Part shown: positions 51,133 to 60,616 of the stretch, in pieces | How positions within the stretch are numbered: position 1 is the first letter of the stretch | How the letters are laid out: the number at the start of each line of letters is the position of its first letter | NCBI RefSeq assembly: GCF_020889625.1 | Contig: NZ_CP086380.1 | Location: forward strand, 949,001-1,013,000 | Origin: Deinococcus radiophilus | GTDB taxonomy: Bacteria; Deinococcota; Deinococci; Deinococcales; Deinococcaceae | Direction of reading: 5' to 3' | Length of the DNA: 64,000 bases | Notes under the pieces: generated by a model | Seen by the model: the letters and a program-made list of their open reading frames with translations, nothing else | Databases searched by the model: none | What the model was told of the DNA's origin: nothing | Translations under genes and position numbers: made by a program

Positions 51133-51969
51133 TTAGGCGCGGCGGTTGGGGTCAACGGTACCGTCGACATCAATCTGGCCGTCACGGTCCACGTCCAGCA
51201 CTTCGCGGCCCACGGTCTCGGTCACGGTCTGGGTTTCGGTCACGGCGCGCTTGCCGATTTCGACTTCTTCGGTGACGTAAGCCTGCTTGCTGACATTGGC
51301 ACGCTCAGCTTCCAGATCCACTTGCATGGTCTGCTGACCTTCGCCCAGACGGGCGCCGTCCACAGGAGTAGCATCAGTCACTTCGTGACGGGTGATGACC
51401 ACTTCTTCGCGCTGCAGGGGCACTTCGATCTGCTCCTGGCGGGTTTCGACGTGCTTGCCGATGCGAACGCTACCAGCTTTGAAGCGCTCTTTGTTGACGG
51501 TCAAACGCTCTTCCAGCAGTTGCAGACGGTCAGGGGTGGCATAGGCACGCTCACGGTACTCGGTTTCGTCCATGGTGCCACGCAGAACGCGCTCGTCCTG
51601 AACAAACTGGTCCTGGGTGTAGACGTCGTCGGAGTAGGTTTCACCGTAACGGTACTCCTGCATGGAGCCCACTTGGTCTTTGGTCAGGGTATCGAAGTAC
51701 ACACCGCTGTCGTCAATGCGGGCGTGGCCCACGGGAACCAGAACTTCTTTGCTGCTGAACCAGCCGCCAGCGTCCACGATCAGGAAACGGATACCGCCAG
51801 TGTTGGCCACAACCAGAGCGTCACGGACACTACCGATCTTCTCGCCGTTGGCGCCGTAAGCGGTGGAGCCGATGGGGTTGAACACATCAGCGTCATTGAA
51901 GAAGGTCATTTGGTCATCGCGGCTCAAATCGGACAGGCGAACCAGCTGGGTATCAATCATATCGGTCAT
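51133..51969 (-). CDS. PRC-barrel plus DUF2382 stress protein with Ca-loop-like tail
   Basis: A 278-residue protein with an N-terminal PRC-barrel (about 28-95: [21 protein letters not shown]) and a C-terminal DUF2382 domain (about 150-255: [30 protein letters not shown]). It ends with a Asp-rich loop ([13 protein letters not shown]) that looks like an EF-hand or dockerin calcium loop except for Gly at position 12. Good ribosome binding site TGGAGG. The 188-bp upstream gap to the Nudix gene is AT-richer than its neighbours but has no certain promoter. Confidence 0.82.
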   Translation of the reverse strand: MTDMIDTQLVRLSDLSRDDQMTFFNDADVFNPIGSTAYGANGEKIGSVRDALVVANTGGIRFLIVDAGGWFSSKEVLVPVGHARIDDSGVYFDTLTKDQVGSMQEYRYGETYSDDVYTQDQFVQDERVLRGTMDETEYRERAYATPDRLQLLEERLTVNKERFKAGSVRIGKHVETRQEQIEVPLQREEVVITRHEVTDATPVDGARLGEGQQTMQVDLEAERANVSKQAYVTEEVEIGKRAVTETQTVTETVGREVLDVDRDGQIDVDGTVDPNRRA

Positions 51970-52157
51970 GTCAGTACCTCCAGATACTTGAACTGTGACG
52001 GGGTATTTCGCGGCAATGTGATTCCCGCTCCGTTACGTCAGGCAGTTTGGCGTACCAACGTTCAAACTTGTTGAGGGGACCATCTAGATTTTTTCAAGAG
52101 CCACCTTTATTGAAAGGCCATTTATAAATTTCATCTGGACGCCCTCTTCCAGCAAGG

Positions 52158-52637
52158 TCATCCCAATCGCGTCCAGCACAGCCTCCGGCCATCCGCTTCA
52201 TCCATCGGACCACGCTGCTGCGTTAGCTTTGCGCCCTCCATCAGGTGCAGCTGTAACGCACGCGGAAGCCAAGAAAAACAATCCGGCGGCAGAGCTACCG
52301 GATCAAACCATCCCACCTCGGAGGTCTTCTCCAGAGGTTGGGGCTTGCCTTCCCAGGTCTGTGCCATGAAAAACGATGAAACGCCGCAGACCCGTTCACC
52401 GCCAGCCCCAGTTCCGTCAAACTGACTGACCCCCAACGAAGTCCAGGCGGCTGGGTCCACCCGTATCCCCACTTCTTCTGCGACCTCGCGGCTGACAGCA
52501 GCCGTCAGGTCTTCATCCCGTTCAGCAGCGCCTCCAGGCAGGTTCCAGAGGCCATCGGCCATGCGTGCGCCGCTGCGGCGGCCCAGCAGAATCCGGCCTC
52601 TGTCATCACGCAAAATCCCCCAAACGATCAGGTACAT
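52158..52637 (-). CDS. Nudix hydrolase
   Basis: A 159-residue Nudix protein with a perfect box: G-x5-E-x7-REVAEEVGI, beginning at GAAERDEDL near residue 36. This binds Mg and cleaves nucleoside-diphosphate-linked substrates. The family is expanded in Deinococcus. Substrate unknown; a MutT-like or ADP-sugar role is possible. Start ATG 52637 has TAGCCT (52644-52649) 6 nt upstream (leaderless). Divergent from the thiamine operon. Confidence 0.9.
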   Translation of the reverse strand: MYLIVWGILRDDRGRILLGRRSGARMADGLWNLPGGAAERDEDLTAAVSREVAEEVGIRVDPAAWTSLGVSQFDGTGAGGERVCGVSSFFMAQTWEGKPQPLEKTSEVGWFDPVALPPDCFSWLPRALQLHLMEGAKLTQQRGPMDEADGRRLCWTRLG

Positions 52638-52699
52638 GGATTCAGGCTAGCGCGCAAGCTGCCTTGCCCAGAGCGGTGTTTGCTATGCTCGGTCGCGTA

Positions 52700-52771
52700 A
52701 CGCAGGGGTGCCCCACCGGGGCTGAGAACATACCCTTTGTACCTGAACTGGGTCATGCCAGCGGAGGGAGC
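52700..52771 (+). promoter_or_regulatory. TPP riboswitch (THI element)
   Basis: The aptamer consensus is clear: AGGGGTGCC (52704-52712), GGGCTGAGA (52719-52727), ATACCCTTT, ACCTGAACTGGGTCATGCC (52741-52759) and GCGGAGGGA (52761-52769). A -10 box TATGCT (52684-52689) lies just upstream. It precedes thiB by about 46 nt and should switch thiB-thiP off when thiamine pyrophosphate is abundant. Confidence 0.93.
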
Positions 52772-52792
52772 GGCGCACGCACCGTGCCCTCC
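52763..52792 (+). promoter_or_regulatory. Possible expression-platform hairpin of TPP riboswitch
   Basis: GGAGGG (52763-52768) can pair with CCCTCC (52787-52792), with inner GCAC/GTGC. Its 5' arm overlaps the aptamer's 3' end, so this hairpin and ligand-bound P1 could be mutually exclusive. No T-run follows, so control would be on translation or partial termination. Confidence 0.35.
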
Positions 52793-52817
52793 TCGGCCCT
52801 GATCCCTGGAGAGACTG

Positions 52818-53960
52818 ATGAACCGAACAATGACCAAACTTTTGGCCCTGGGTCTGCTGACCCTAACTGCCTGCACGGCTCCCGCACCTGAGAGCACTGA
52901 CCCCGCAACGTCTGAAACGGCGACCCCCGCAGAAAGCACACCCGCTGAGACGGATACCGCCGGTGAACAGCCCAGCGCAGAACTGGGCGGCACCCTGCGT
53001 GTGATTAGCCATGACTCCTTCACGCTGAGTGACGGGATGCTGGACCAATTCCAGCAAGAAACCGGAGTCAAGGTAGAGAGAATTGAGGCGGGTGACGCGG
53101 GCGAGATGCTCAACCGCCTGATCCTGACCAAACAGGCCCCGTTGGCGGATGTGGTGTACGGCCTGGACAACTCCATGCTGCCGCGTGCGCAGGCCGAGGA
53201 CCTGCTGACGCCTTACCGCAGCCCCGCGCTAGACAGCGTGCCGGAAGAGTACCGCCTGGACGAGGACGGCCTGCTGAATACGGTAGACTACGGCGTGGTA
53301 GCACTGAACTATGACCGCGCCGCCTGGGACGAAACTGGCCTGCCGCTGCCCGGCACGCTGGATCAGCTGAATGATCCCGAATACGCGTCCAACCTGGTGA
53401 TTCCCTCCCCGGCCACGTCTTCGCCTGGCCTGGCCTTCCTGCTGGCCACCGTAAACGAACTGGGCGAGGAAGGTGCCTGGGCCTGGTGGAACGAGGCCGA
53501 AACGAACGGCATGAAGATCGTAGGTGGGTGGAGCGACGCCTATTACACCGAATTCACGCGGGCGGGCGGGGCCTATCCGTTGGTGCTGAGCTACGGGTCC
53601 AGCCCCGCTGCCGAGGTCTTTTTCGCTGAAGGCTACGATCCTGCCAAGATTCCCAGCGAGTCACCCACCGCCAACCTCTTCATCCCCGGCACCACGGCGC
53701 TGCAACTGGAGGGCGTGGGCATCCTGAAAGGCAGTGAGAATGAGGCTGCCGCCCGCGCTTTCGTGGACTGGATGCTGAGTGAAAAGGTGCAAGCAGATAT
53801 TCCGACCAACATGTGGGTTTATCCGGCAGTTGAGGGCACCAAACTGGACCCGGTGTTCGCCCTGGCCGAGGAAACGGACGTCGCGCCCTTTGAGGCTGAA
53901 CTGACCGAAGATCCCCAGGCCCTTATTGACGCCTGGGTGGAGAACGTACAGCGGAAATGA
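52818..53960 (+). CDS. thiB: Thiamine ABC transporter substrate-binding lipoprotein
   Basis: A 380-residue periplasmic binding protein. The lipobox LTAC (Cys19) is followed by a 40-residue Thr/Pro/Glu linker, then an SBP_bac_6-type domain with [43 protein letters not shown] and LPGTLDQL, all close to ThiB. First gene after the TPP riboswitch, which fits the assignment. Ribosome binding site GGAGAG. Confidence 0.9.
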   Translation: MNRTMTKLLALGLLTLTACTAPAPESTDPATSETATPAESTPAETDTAGEQPSAELGGTLRVISHDSFTLSDGMLDQFQQETGVKVERIEAGDAGEMLNRLILTKQAPLADVVYGLDNSMLPRAQAEDLLTPYRSPALDSVPEEYRLDEDGLLNTVDYGVVALNYDRAAWDETGLPLPGTLDQLNDPEYASNLVIPSPATSSPGLAFLLATVNELGEEGAWAWWNEAETNGMKIVGGWSDAYYTEFTRAGGAYPLVLSYGSSPAAEVFFAEGYDPAKIPSESPTANLFIPGTTALQLEGVGILKGSENEAAARAFVDWMLSEKVQADIPTNMWVYPAVEGTKLDPVFALAEETDVAPFEAELTEDPQALIDAWVENVQRK

Positions 53961-53982
53961 ATGAGGCCGCGGGCGGAAGGCA

Positions 53983-55593
<1,611 letters not shown>

Positions 55594-55605
55594 GATGCTA
55601 CGACC

Positions 55606-55905
55606 ATGACCGCCGAAATCCGCAGGACCATAGAGAAGCTTGAGCGGCTACTGCACCACTCAGAAGTCAGCCTGGACGATCTGGAAGATGCGCTGGAGCC
55701 GCTTTATTCCCTGTCTGCCCAGAAGTTCTTCGAGTCGAATCAACGCCCCACCCTGCTGAGCTTGGCTGAATACGAAGAAGAGCTGGGACATGCGGCGTCA
55801 CTTTGCCGTGCCTCACAGGAAATCAGGCACACCTTAACTGACGCGGCCTACCTACAAACAGAGAGAAGAAACGGCGGTGAACACCTCAGCAGGCTGTTGT
55901 CATAG
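55606..55905 (+). CDS. Orphan ORF inside the thiamine operon, apparently cut by a stop codon
   Basis: A 99-residue, acidic helical protein not recognised (MTAEIRRTIEKLERLLHHSE...). Its TAG at 55903-55905 is followed in the same frame by 39 more sense codons to TGA 56025, with coding-like content (ADINFPTIKIDREIG, DITIEIRGVN). The original gene may have been about 139 codons, interrupted by a nonsense mutation. Base composition is more AT-rich than thiP and thiQ, suggesting an acquired gene. GATGCT lies 6 nt before its ATG. Confidence 0.5.
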   Translation: MTAEIRRTIEKLERLLHHSEVSLDDLEDALEPLYSLSAQKFFESNQRPTLLSLAEYEEELGHAASLCRASQEIRHTLTDAAYLQTERRNGGEHLSRLLS

Positions 55906-56075
55906 GCAGCGGCAGATTTGTTTTTGCTGGCTGACATCAACTTTCCTACCATCAAGATAGACCGGGAAATTGGGCCTGGGGACATCACCATTGAAATCAG
56001 AGGCGTCAACGTGGTGACGATCTGAGGGGAAGACAAGACCTCACCAGGCACGGGCGACCTTCTACACTGGACAGC

Positions 56076-57095
56076 GTGACTTCTGACCCTCCCCCCTCCG
56101 CCCTCTCCTTGCAACACCTCACCAAGCGCTATGGGCCGACCCTAGCTGTGCAGGACTTCAGTCTGGACATAAATCAGGGCGAGACGCTGGCCTTGCTGGG
56201 GCCGTCGGGCTGCGGCAAAAGCACCGTGCTGCGCTGCGTAGCGGGTCTGGAACAGCCGGACACGGGCCGGGTGCTGATGCATGGACGCGACGTGACGGGG
56301 CTCCCTCCTGAACAGCGTGGGGTCGGCATGGTCTTTCAGGATTACGCACTGTTTCCGCATCTCAGTGTGCTGGGCAACGTGGCGTTTGGGCCGAAGATGC
56401 GCCGTGTCCCCAAGGAAGAGGCCGAGCGTCAGGCGCACGAAGCGCTGTCCCTGGTGGAACTCACCGGTCTGGAGGATCGCCGCCCCGATCAACTGAGTGG
56501 GGGACAGCAGCAACGGGTGGCCCTGGCCCGCGCTCTGGCCACGGGCAGTGACCTGCTGCTGCTGGACGAACCCCTCAGCAACCTTGATGAGCGGCTGCGC
56601 GGCGAACTGCGTGGAGAGCTGAAAGACCTGCTGGCCCGCAGCGGCGCGGCGGCATTGCTCGTCACGCACGACCAGCGTGAGGCCCTGGCAGTGGCGTCCC
56701 GCGTGGCGGTGATGCGGGCCGGTCAGTTGGTGCAGGTCGGGAGGGGTGAGGGACTGTTTGCCCAACCGGCGACCGCATGGGTCGCCCAGTTTCTGGGCCA
56801 CGAAAACATCTTCGTGCAGCCGGACAGCACGGCGCTGGTGGTCCCCGAACAAGCCCTCCAGCTGGGTCAGGGCAACGCCTATACAGTCACCACCCAAACC
56901 CTCACCGACAGCGGCCAGAACATCACGCTGGCCCACCCACTTGGGCCGCTGCACCTGCATCTCAGCCCGCGCGAGATGGCGCTGGTTGAGGGCGGCACGC
57001 TGCGGCTGAGGGTAGATGAAGGGCGAGTGTTGCGAGTGAGAGAAGACCGGGACGGAGCCGGAAGTCAGCCACAGCAGGCGGCAGGAGCACCGTGA
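56076..57095 (+). CDS. thiQ: Thiamine ABC transporter ATP-binding protein
   Basis: A 339-residue ABC ATPase: Walker A GPSGCGKST (42-50), Q-loop VFQDYALFPHL, signature LSGGQQQRVALARALA, Walker B LLLLDEPLSNLD and the H-loop VTHDQ. It is about 100 residues longer than E. coli ThiQ, with a C-terminal TOBE-like regulatory part as in iron and polyamine ATPases. Function in thiamine import is taken from context. GTG start 56076 with TACACT (56063-56068) 7 nt upstream, leaderless, so it has its own promoter apart from the riboswitch. Confidence 0.85.
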   Translation: MTSDPPPSALSLQHLTKRYGPTLAVQDFSLDINQGETLALLGPSGCGKSTVLRCVAGLEQPDTGRVLMHGRDVTGLPPEQRGVGMVFQDYALFPHLSVLGNVAFGPKMRRVPKEEAERQAHEALSLVELTGLEDRRPDQLSGGQQQRVALARALATGSDLLLLDEPLSNLDERLRGELRGELKDLLARSGAAALLVTHDQREALAVASRVAVMRAGQLVQVGRGEGLFAQPATAWVAQFLGHENIFVQPDSTALVVPEQALQLGQGNAYTVTTQTLTDSGQNITLAHPLGPLHLHLSPREMALVEGGTLRLRVDEGRVLRVREDRDGAGSQPQQAAGAP

Positions 57096-57736
57096 CGCAT
57101 ACTTCCTCCGCTGCCAAAACTGCCTACCTACTTGTCGCTGGACGCCTCACCTTGCCTGCCGACCTCTGCACGTTCCCACCTCCCGACTTGGTCATTGCGG
57201 CAGACGGCGGGGCCAGGCACGCTGCTGGATTGGGCCTGAACGTGGACGCCTGGGTGGGTGACTTCGACTCGGCGCAGGGCGATGAGCTGGATGTGGCCCG
57301 TAAAGTCCACCCCACCGCCAAAGATGAAACCGACGGTGAGCTGGCAACCCAGCTGGCCCTGGCGCAGGGCTGCACCCGGCTGGTGTTCGTGGGTGCTTTC
57401 GGGGGGCGCTTTGACCACGCGGCGGCGCTGCTGCTGGGCGCGGTGCGGCTGGCCGAGCGGGGTGTGGACGTGTGGCTGACCTCCGGCGACGAACATGCCC
57501 GCCCGCTGATTCCAGGGCGTCCGCTGGCGCTGGCGCTGCCCACCGGAACCACCCTCAGCGTGGTAGCGGTCAGTGACCTTCAGGGCCTAAGTCTAGACGG
57601 GGTCCGCTGGCCGCTGACCGGCGCAGATGTGCCGCTGGGCAGCGGCTGGACGCTGAGCAACCAATCACGTGGACAGGTCCGCGCCGAGCTGGAACAAGGC
57701 CGGGCGCTGCTGGTCTGGCACACGCTGGGGGACTAG
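57092..57736 (+). CDS. thiN: Thiamine pyrophosphokinase
   Basis: A 214-residue kinase that converts imported thiamine directly to TPP using ATP. Key motifs: VIAADGGARHAAGL, DAWVGDFDSAQGDE, TAKDETDGELATQLA and FVGAFGGRFDHAAALL, all in TPK order. It overlaps thiQ by 4 bp, so transport and activation are coupled. Length is normal for the family. Confidence 0.9.
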   Translation: MTHTSSAAKTAYLLVAGRLTLPADLCTFPPPDLVIAADGGARHAAGLGLNVDAWVGDFDSAQGDELDVARKVHPTAKDETDGELATQLALAQGCTRLVFVGAFGGRFDHAAALLLGAVRLAERGVDVWLTSGDEHARPLIPGRPLALALPTGTTLSVVAVSDLQGLSLDGVRWPLTGADVPLGSGWTLSNQSRGQVRAELEQGRALLVWHTLGD

Positions 57737-57751
57737 CGGAGAGTGAAGAAT

Positions 57752-57774
57752 TTCCCGGCGGGCCGGGCCGGGAA
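57752..57774 (+). terminator. Hairpin after thiN
   Basis: A perfect 8-bp stem TTCCCGGC and GCCGGGAA with a 7-nt loop, 16 bp past the stop. No U-run, so strength is uncertain. Confidence 0.4.
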
Positions 57775-57861
57775 CCTGTCAGAATATGCACAGAGTTCCA
57801 CTGGCCTGCCGCTTTCCTCTTTCGCCGCCCGGTACTACTGCGACACTGCTCTGGAGGCCCC

Positions 57862-58341
57862 ATGACCGTTTCCGCTCCTCCTCTTATGACCACACGGCAG
57901 CTCAACCGAAATGCCTGGATCGGCTTCTTGTTGGGGGTGGGACTGGTGGCCGCCATAGACGAAATCGGGCTGCATCAGTTGCTGGCCTGGCATCACTTCT
58001 ACGACAAGTCCACGCCCAAAATCGGCCTATTCAGTGACGGGCTTTTTCACGCCGCGCAGATGATCGCACTGATCGCTGGAAGTTTCATGATGGCCGATAT
58101 GCTCAGGGCACAGACTTTTTCGGGGCGAATGCTGGCCGCCGGAATCGTGACCGGTATGGGAGCCTTTCAGCTGTGGGACGGAACCATCAACCATAAGGTG
58201 CTGGAAATCCACCAGATCCGCTATGGGGTGGAACTTCTTCCCTATGATCTGACCTGGAACGCCATTGCCCTCGCGCTGCTGCTGACTGGCGTGACCCTCT
58301 GGCGGCGCGGCCTGGCCGACCCGTCCACCCAGCAGGCATGA
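57862..58341 (+). CDS. DUF2243 membrane protein
   Basis: A 159-residue protein with about four hydrophobic helices and the DUF2243 signature DEIGLHQLLAWHHFYD, rich in His and acidic residues that could bind metal or heme. The conserved FQLWDGTINHKVLEIHQIRYG segment is intact. Ribosome binding site GGAGG. It overlaps ctaG by 4 bp; the pair is a recurring one, suggesting a role in oxidase assembly or copper handling. Confidence 0.8.
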   Translation: MTVSAPPLMTTRQLNRNAWIGFLLGVGLVAAIDEIGLHQLLAWHHFYDKSTPKIGLFSDGLFHAAQMIALIAGSFMMADMLRAQTFSGRMLAAGIVTGMGAFQLWDGTINHKVLEIHQIRYGVELLPYDLTWNAIALALLLTGVTLWRRGLADPSTQQA

Positions 58342-59144
58342 CCCACAGCCACCTGGGCCACCTCCCCCACACCAGGCACGCGCCTTCCGCAGTAGCGGGC
58401 GGCTTTGACCCCATCATTTTGCTTTATCTGCTCGTCGCTGCCGGGGCGCTGGCCTACGCTGCGCTGCTGTGGCGTCATCGGGCCCTGGGCCGGGGCTGGC
58501 CCCTTCAGCGCAGCTTCTTTTTTGCGCTGGGCATGGGTCTGGTGGCCTATGGTCTCAGCCCGGCCCTGATGACCGCCGCACACGCTGACCTGCGGGTCCA
58601 CATGACCCAGCACCTCCTGATCGGGATGTTCGCGCCGCTGGCGCTGGTGCTGGGCCAACCGCTGACCCTGCTGCTGCGCGGCCTGCCGCTGCCCCTGGCC
58701 CGCCGCCTGACGGGCGCGCTGCACGCCCCGCCACTGCGCTGGCTGATGCACCCCCTGAGTGCGCTGCTCCTGAATGTGGGGGGCATGTACCTGCTGTACC
58801 TGACGCCTCTGTACGCTGCCATGCTGGAAAACGGCTGGCTGCACCTGCTGATTCATTTCCATGTCATCGCGGCTGGCTTTCTCTATACGTCGGTGATCGC
58901 CGGGGTGGACCCTTCGCCTCTGCGGGCCTCCTTTGGCTGGCGGCTGGGTACGCTGCTGGCCGGAGCAGCGCTGCACGCTGTTCTGGGCAAATTCATGTTT
59001 GCAGAGTTATATCCCAGGGATACCGCCGACAGCGCAGAGGTGATCGAGGCGGCGGCCCGCCGGATGTACTACTGGGGCGACCTGGCCGAAGCCCTGCTGG
59101 CCGGGCTGCTGTTCTGGGGCTGGCTGAAGGCGCGTGACCGTTAG
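58338..59144 (+). CDS. ctaG: CtaG-type cytochrome c oxidase assembly protein
   Basis: A 268-residue membrane protein of the caa3_CtaG family, about seven hydrophobic helices, with the conserved HMTQHLLIGMFAPLALVLGQP and IHFHVIAAGFLYT segments; the histidines may bind copper. In Bacillus CtaG is needed for caa3 oxidase. Translationally coupled to the DUF2243 gene. No oxidase genes lie next to it here. Confidence 0.85.
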   Translation: MTHSHLGHLPHTRHAPSAVAGGFDPIILLYLLVAAGALAYAALLWRHRALGRGWPLQRSFFFALGMGLVAYGLSPALMTAAHADLRVHMTQHLLIGMFAPLALVLGQPLTLLLRGLPLPLARRLTGALHAPPLRWLMHPLSALLLNVGGMYLLYLTPLYAAMLENGWLHLLIHFHVIAAGFLYTSVIAGVDPSPLRASFGWRLGTLLAGAALHAVLGKFMFAELYPRDTADSAEVIEAAARRMYYWGDLAEALLAGLLFWGWLKARDR

Positions 59145-59358
59145 CGGGCCAGGGCGCAGCTTTCCGGCACACCCGCTGTCTAGAGCGGTTCTCTGCTGGG
59201 CAGCTTTGCAGGTCCGCATGAAGCCATGCGGGAAAAATACCCCGCACAGTTCCACTCTCTCCTGTACAGCTGTTCCAGTCCGCTCATCAAAAAGACATGC
59301 CCTCTTTTTGTGAACTGCTCTCACAGCAGCTTGCTGGCTGACCCTTATGCTGGACCAT

Positions 59359-59379
59359 ATGACTGAGGTTTCCGCATGA
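59359..59379 (+). CDS. Candidate leaderless 6-codon leader ORF
   Basis: A -10 box TATGCT (59346-59351) is followed after 7 nt by ATG 59359. The frame reads MTEVSA and stops at TGA 59377-59379, overlapping the next gene's ATG 59376 as ATGA. GAGG inside it is correctly placed to serve as ribosome binding site for the next start. Confidence 0.35.
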   Translation: MTEVSA

Positions 59380-60023
59380 TTCGCCGCCTGGGATGCGGTG
59401 CGCTGGGCTGCTTCGGGTCCGTCGCCCTGCTGCTGATCGCGCTGGGCGTGGGCTGGTTCGGGTTCGTGCAACCGGCCATCCGCAGTGTGACGGGCCAAAT
59501 TGAAAGCACCATCAGCGGACAGCCGACACAAAACCTGCCGCAACCACCCGCCGCCAGCGCCGAGGATGCCACCGCTCCCCTCACCCGCGCCGAGGTCGAA
59601 GCTTTTGTGCGGATTCGCCGGGAGGTTCGCACGGCGATGGGCACGACCTTCCCGCAGTTGCAGGAGCTGTACACCGACATTCAGGCCGGACAGCCCGTCA
59701 ACTGGTGGACCGCCGTGCAAGCGGTGCAGGCTCTGGGCAGCTCGGTGGCCGATGCCCGCGCCGCCGTGCAGCGTGGCCTGGCCGATGAGCACATGAGCGC
59801 CGAACGTTACGCCTTCGTGCGGTCCAAAGTGAACCGGGCGCTGGGCCTGCCGGACGTGAACCTGAGTGAGATTCTGAGTCAGCTGGGGCAGGCGCAGCAG
59901 AGCCAGACCGTGCCCGACCTGAGCGGCACGGTCACCACCGCCAGCGAGGAGGAACGCGCCCTGGTGCAGCCTCACGCGGAGATTCTGCGCGTCACCGCCC
60001 CGCTGAGCCTGCTGGGGCTGTAG
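59376..60023 (+). CDS. Membrane-anchored hypothetical protein
   Basis: A 215-residue protein with one N-terminal membrane helix (about 8-30, with Cys7 and Cys12) followed by a soluble, helical domain. I do not recognise the family; FVRIRREVRTAMGTTFPQL and SAERYAFVRSKVNRAL are repeated-looking helical segments. It is probably anchored in the membrane facing out. Its 3' end overlaps the convergent DUF2726 gene by 32 bp. The 231-bp upstream gap contains the hairpin CCGCAT-GAAGCC-ATGCGG (59214-59231). Confidence 0.6.
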   Translation: MIRRLGCGALGCFGSVALLLIALGVGWFGFVQPAIRSVTGQIESTISGQPTQNLPQPPAASAEDATAPLTRAEVEAFVRIRREVRTAMGTTFPQLQELYTDIQAGQPVNWWTAVQAVQALGSSVADARAAVQRGLADEHMSAERYAFVRSKVNRALGLPDVNLSEILSQLGQAQQSQTVPDLSGTVTTASEEERALVQPHAEILRVTAPLSLLGL

Positions 60024-60543
60024 CGGGGGCCAGGTGGGTCGCCAGCAGGCCTGAGAGTTCGGCTTCGCTGGGGGCCTTTGCGGCATCTATCCTCAGGAGC
60101 GGCAGCCTGCCCGAAGCGAACACCGCGTCTTTGACGGCGTCGCGGCGCTGCTGACGCTCCGAGTTGTGGGTGGCTCCGTCCAGCTCTATGGCAAGTACCG
60201 GCTGATAGTCAGGCAGGCGCACGATCAGGAAATCTATGTGCTTGTCGCGCAGCCGTGCGTAGGTAGCCTGCCGCTCAGCACCGTTCGCCTTGATCAGAAA
60301 CAGGTCGTTCAGGCGCACATTGGGGAAAATGACGTAGCCGTCCGGCAGCACCCGCAGCAGCCGCTCGTAAAAGGCCCGTTCCGAGCGGGCGAAAAAGTAC
60401 CGCTTGGCCTGCACGGGGAGGTGATCAGGTACAGGGGATGATTTCCCGGCTGGCTGGTGGACGGAGCCAGCAGAGTTGGCCCTCACTAGGATCGTCAGCA
60501 AGATGACCGCACCCACCAGCAAACCCACGACAAGAGGTGTCAT
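59992..60543 (-). CDS. DUF2726 domain protein with membrane anchor
   Basis: A 183-residue protein: one N-terminal membrane helix (about 4-21) and a DUF2726 domain (about 55-165), which resembles a restriction-endonuclease-type fold: SERAFYERLLRVLPDGYVIFPNVRL, then HIDFLIVRLPDYQPVLAIELDGATHNSERQQRRD. The D-(x)n-ELDG pattern is like PD-(D/E)xK nucleases. ATG 60543 preferred over the frame start at 60630, with AACTAT 5 nt upstream. Biological role unknown. Confidence 0.72.
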   Translation of the reverse strand: MTPLVVGLLVGAVILLTILVRANSAGSVHQPAGKSSPVPDHLPVQAKRYFFARSERAFYERLLRVLPDGYVIFPNVRLNDLFLIKANGAERQATYARLRDKHIDFLIVRLPDYQPVLAIELDGATHNSERQQRRDAVKDAVFASGRLPLLRIDAAKAPSEAELSGLLATHLAPATAPAGSAGR

Positions 60544-60616
60544 AGGGCATAGTTTCTCACGGGCCGCTAAGCCACTTTGCTTACTTTGCGCCCGCCGCCA
60601 CCTTTTAGTCTGACGT

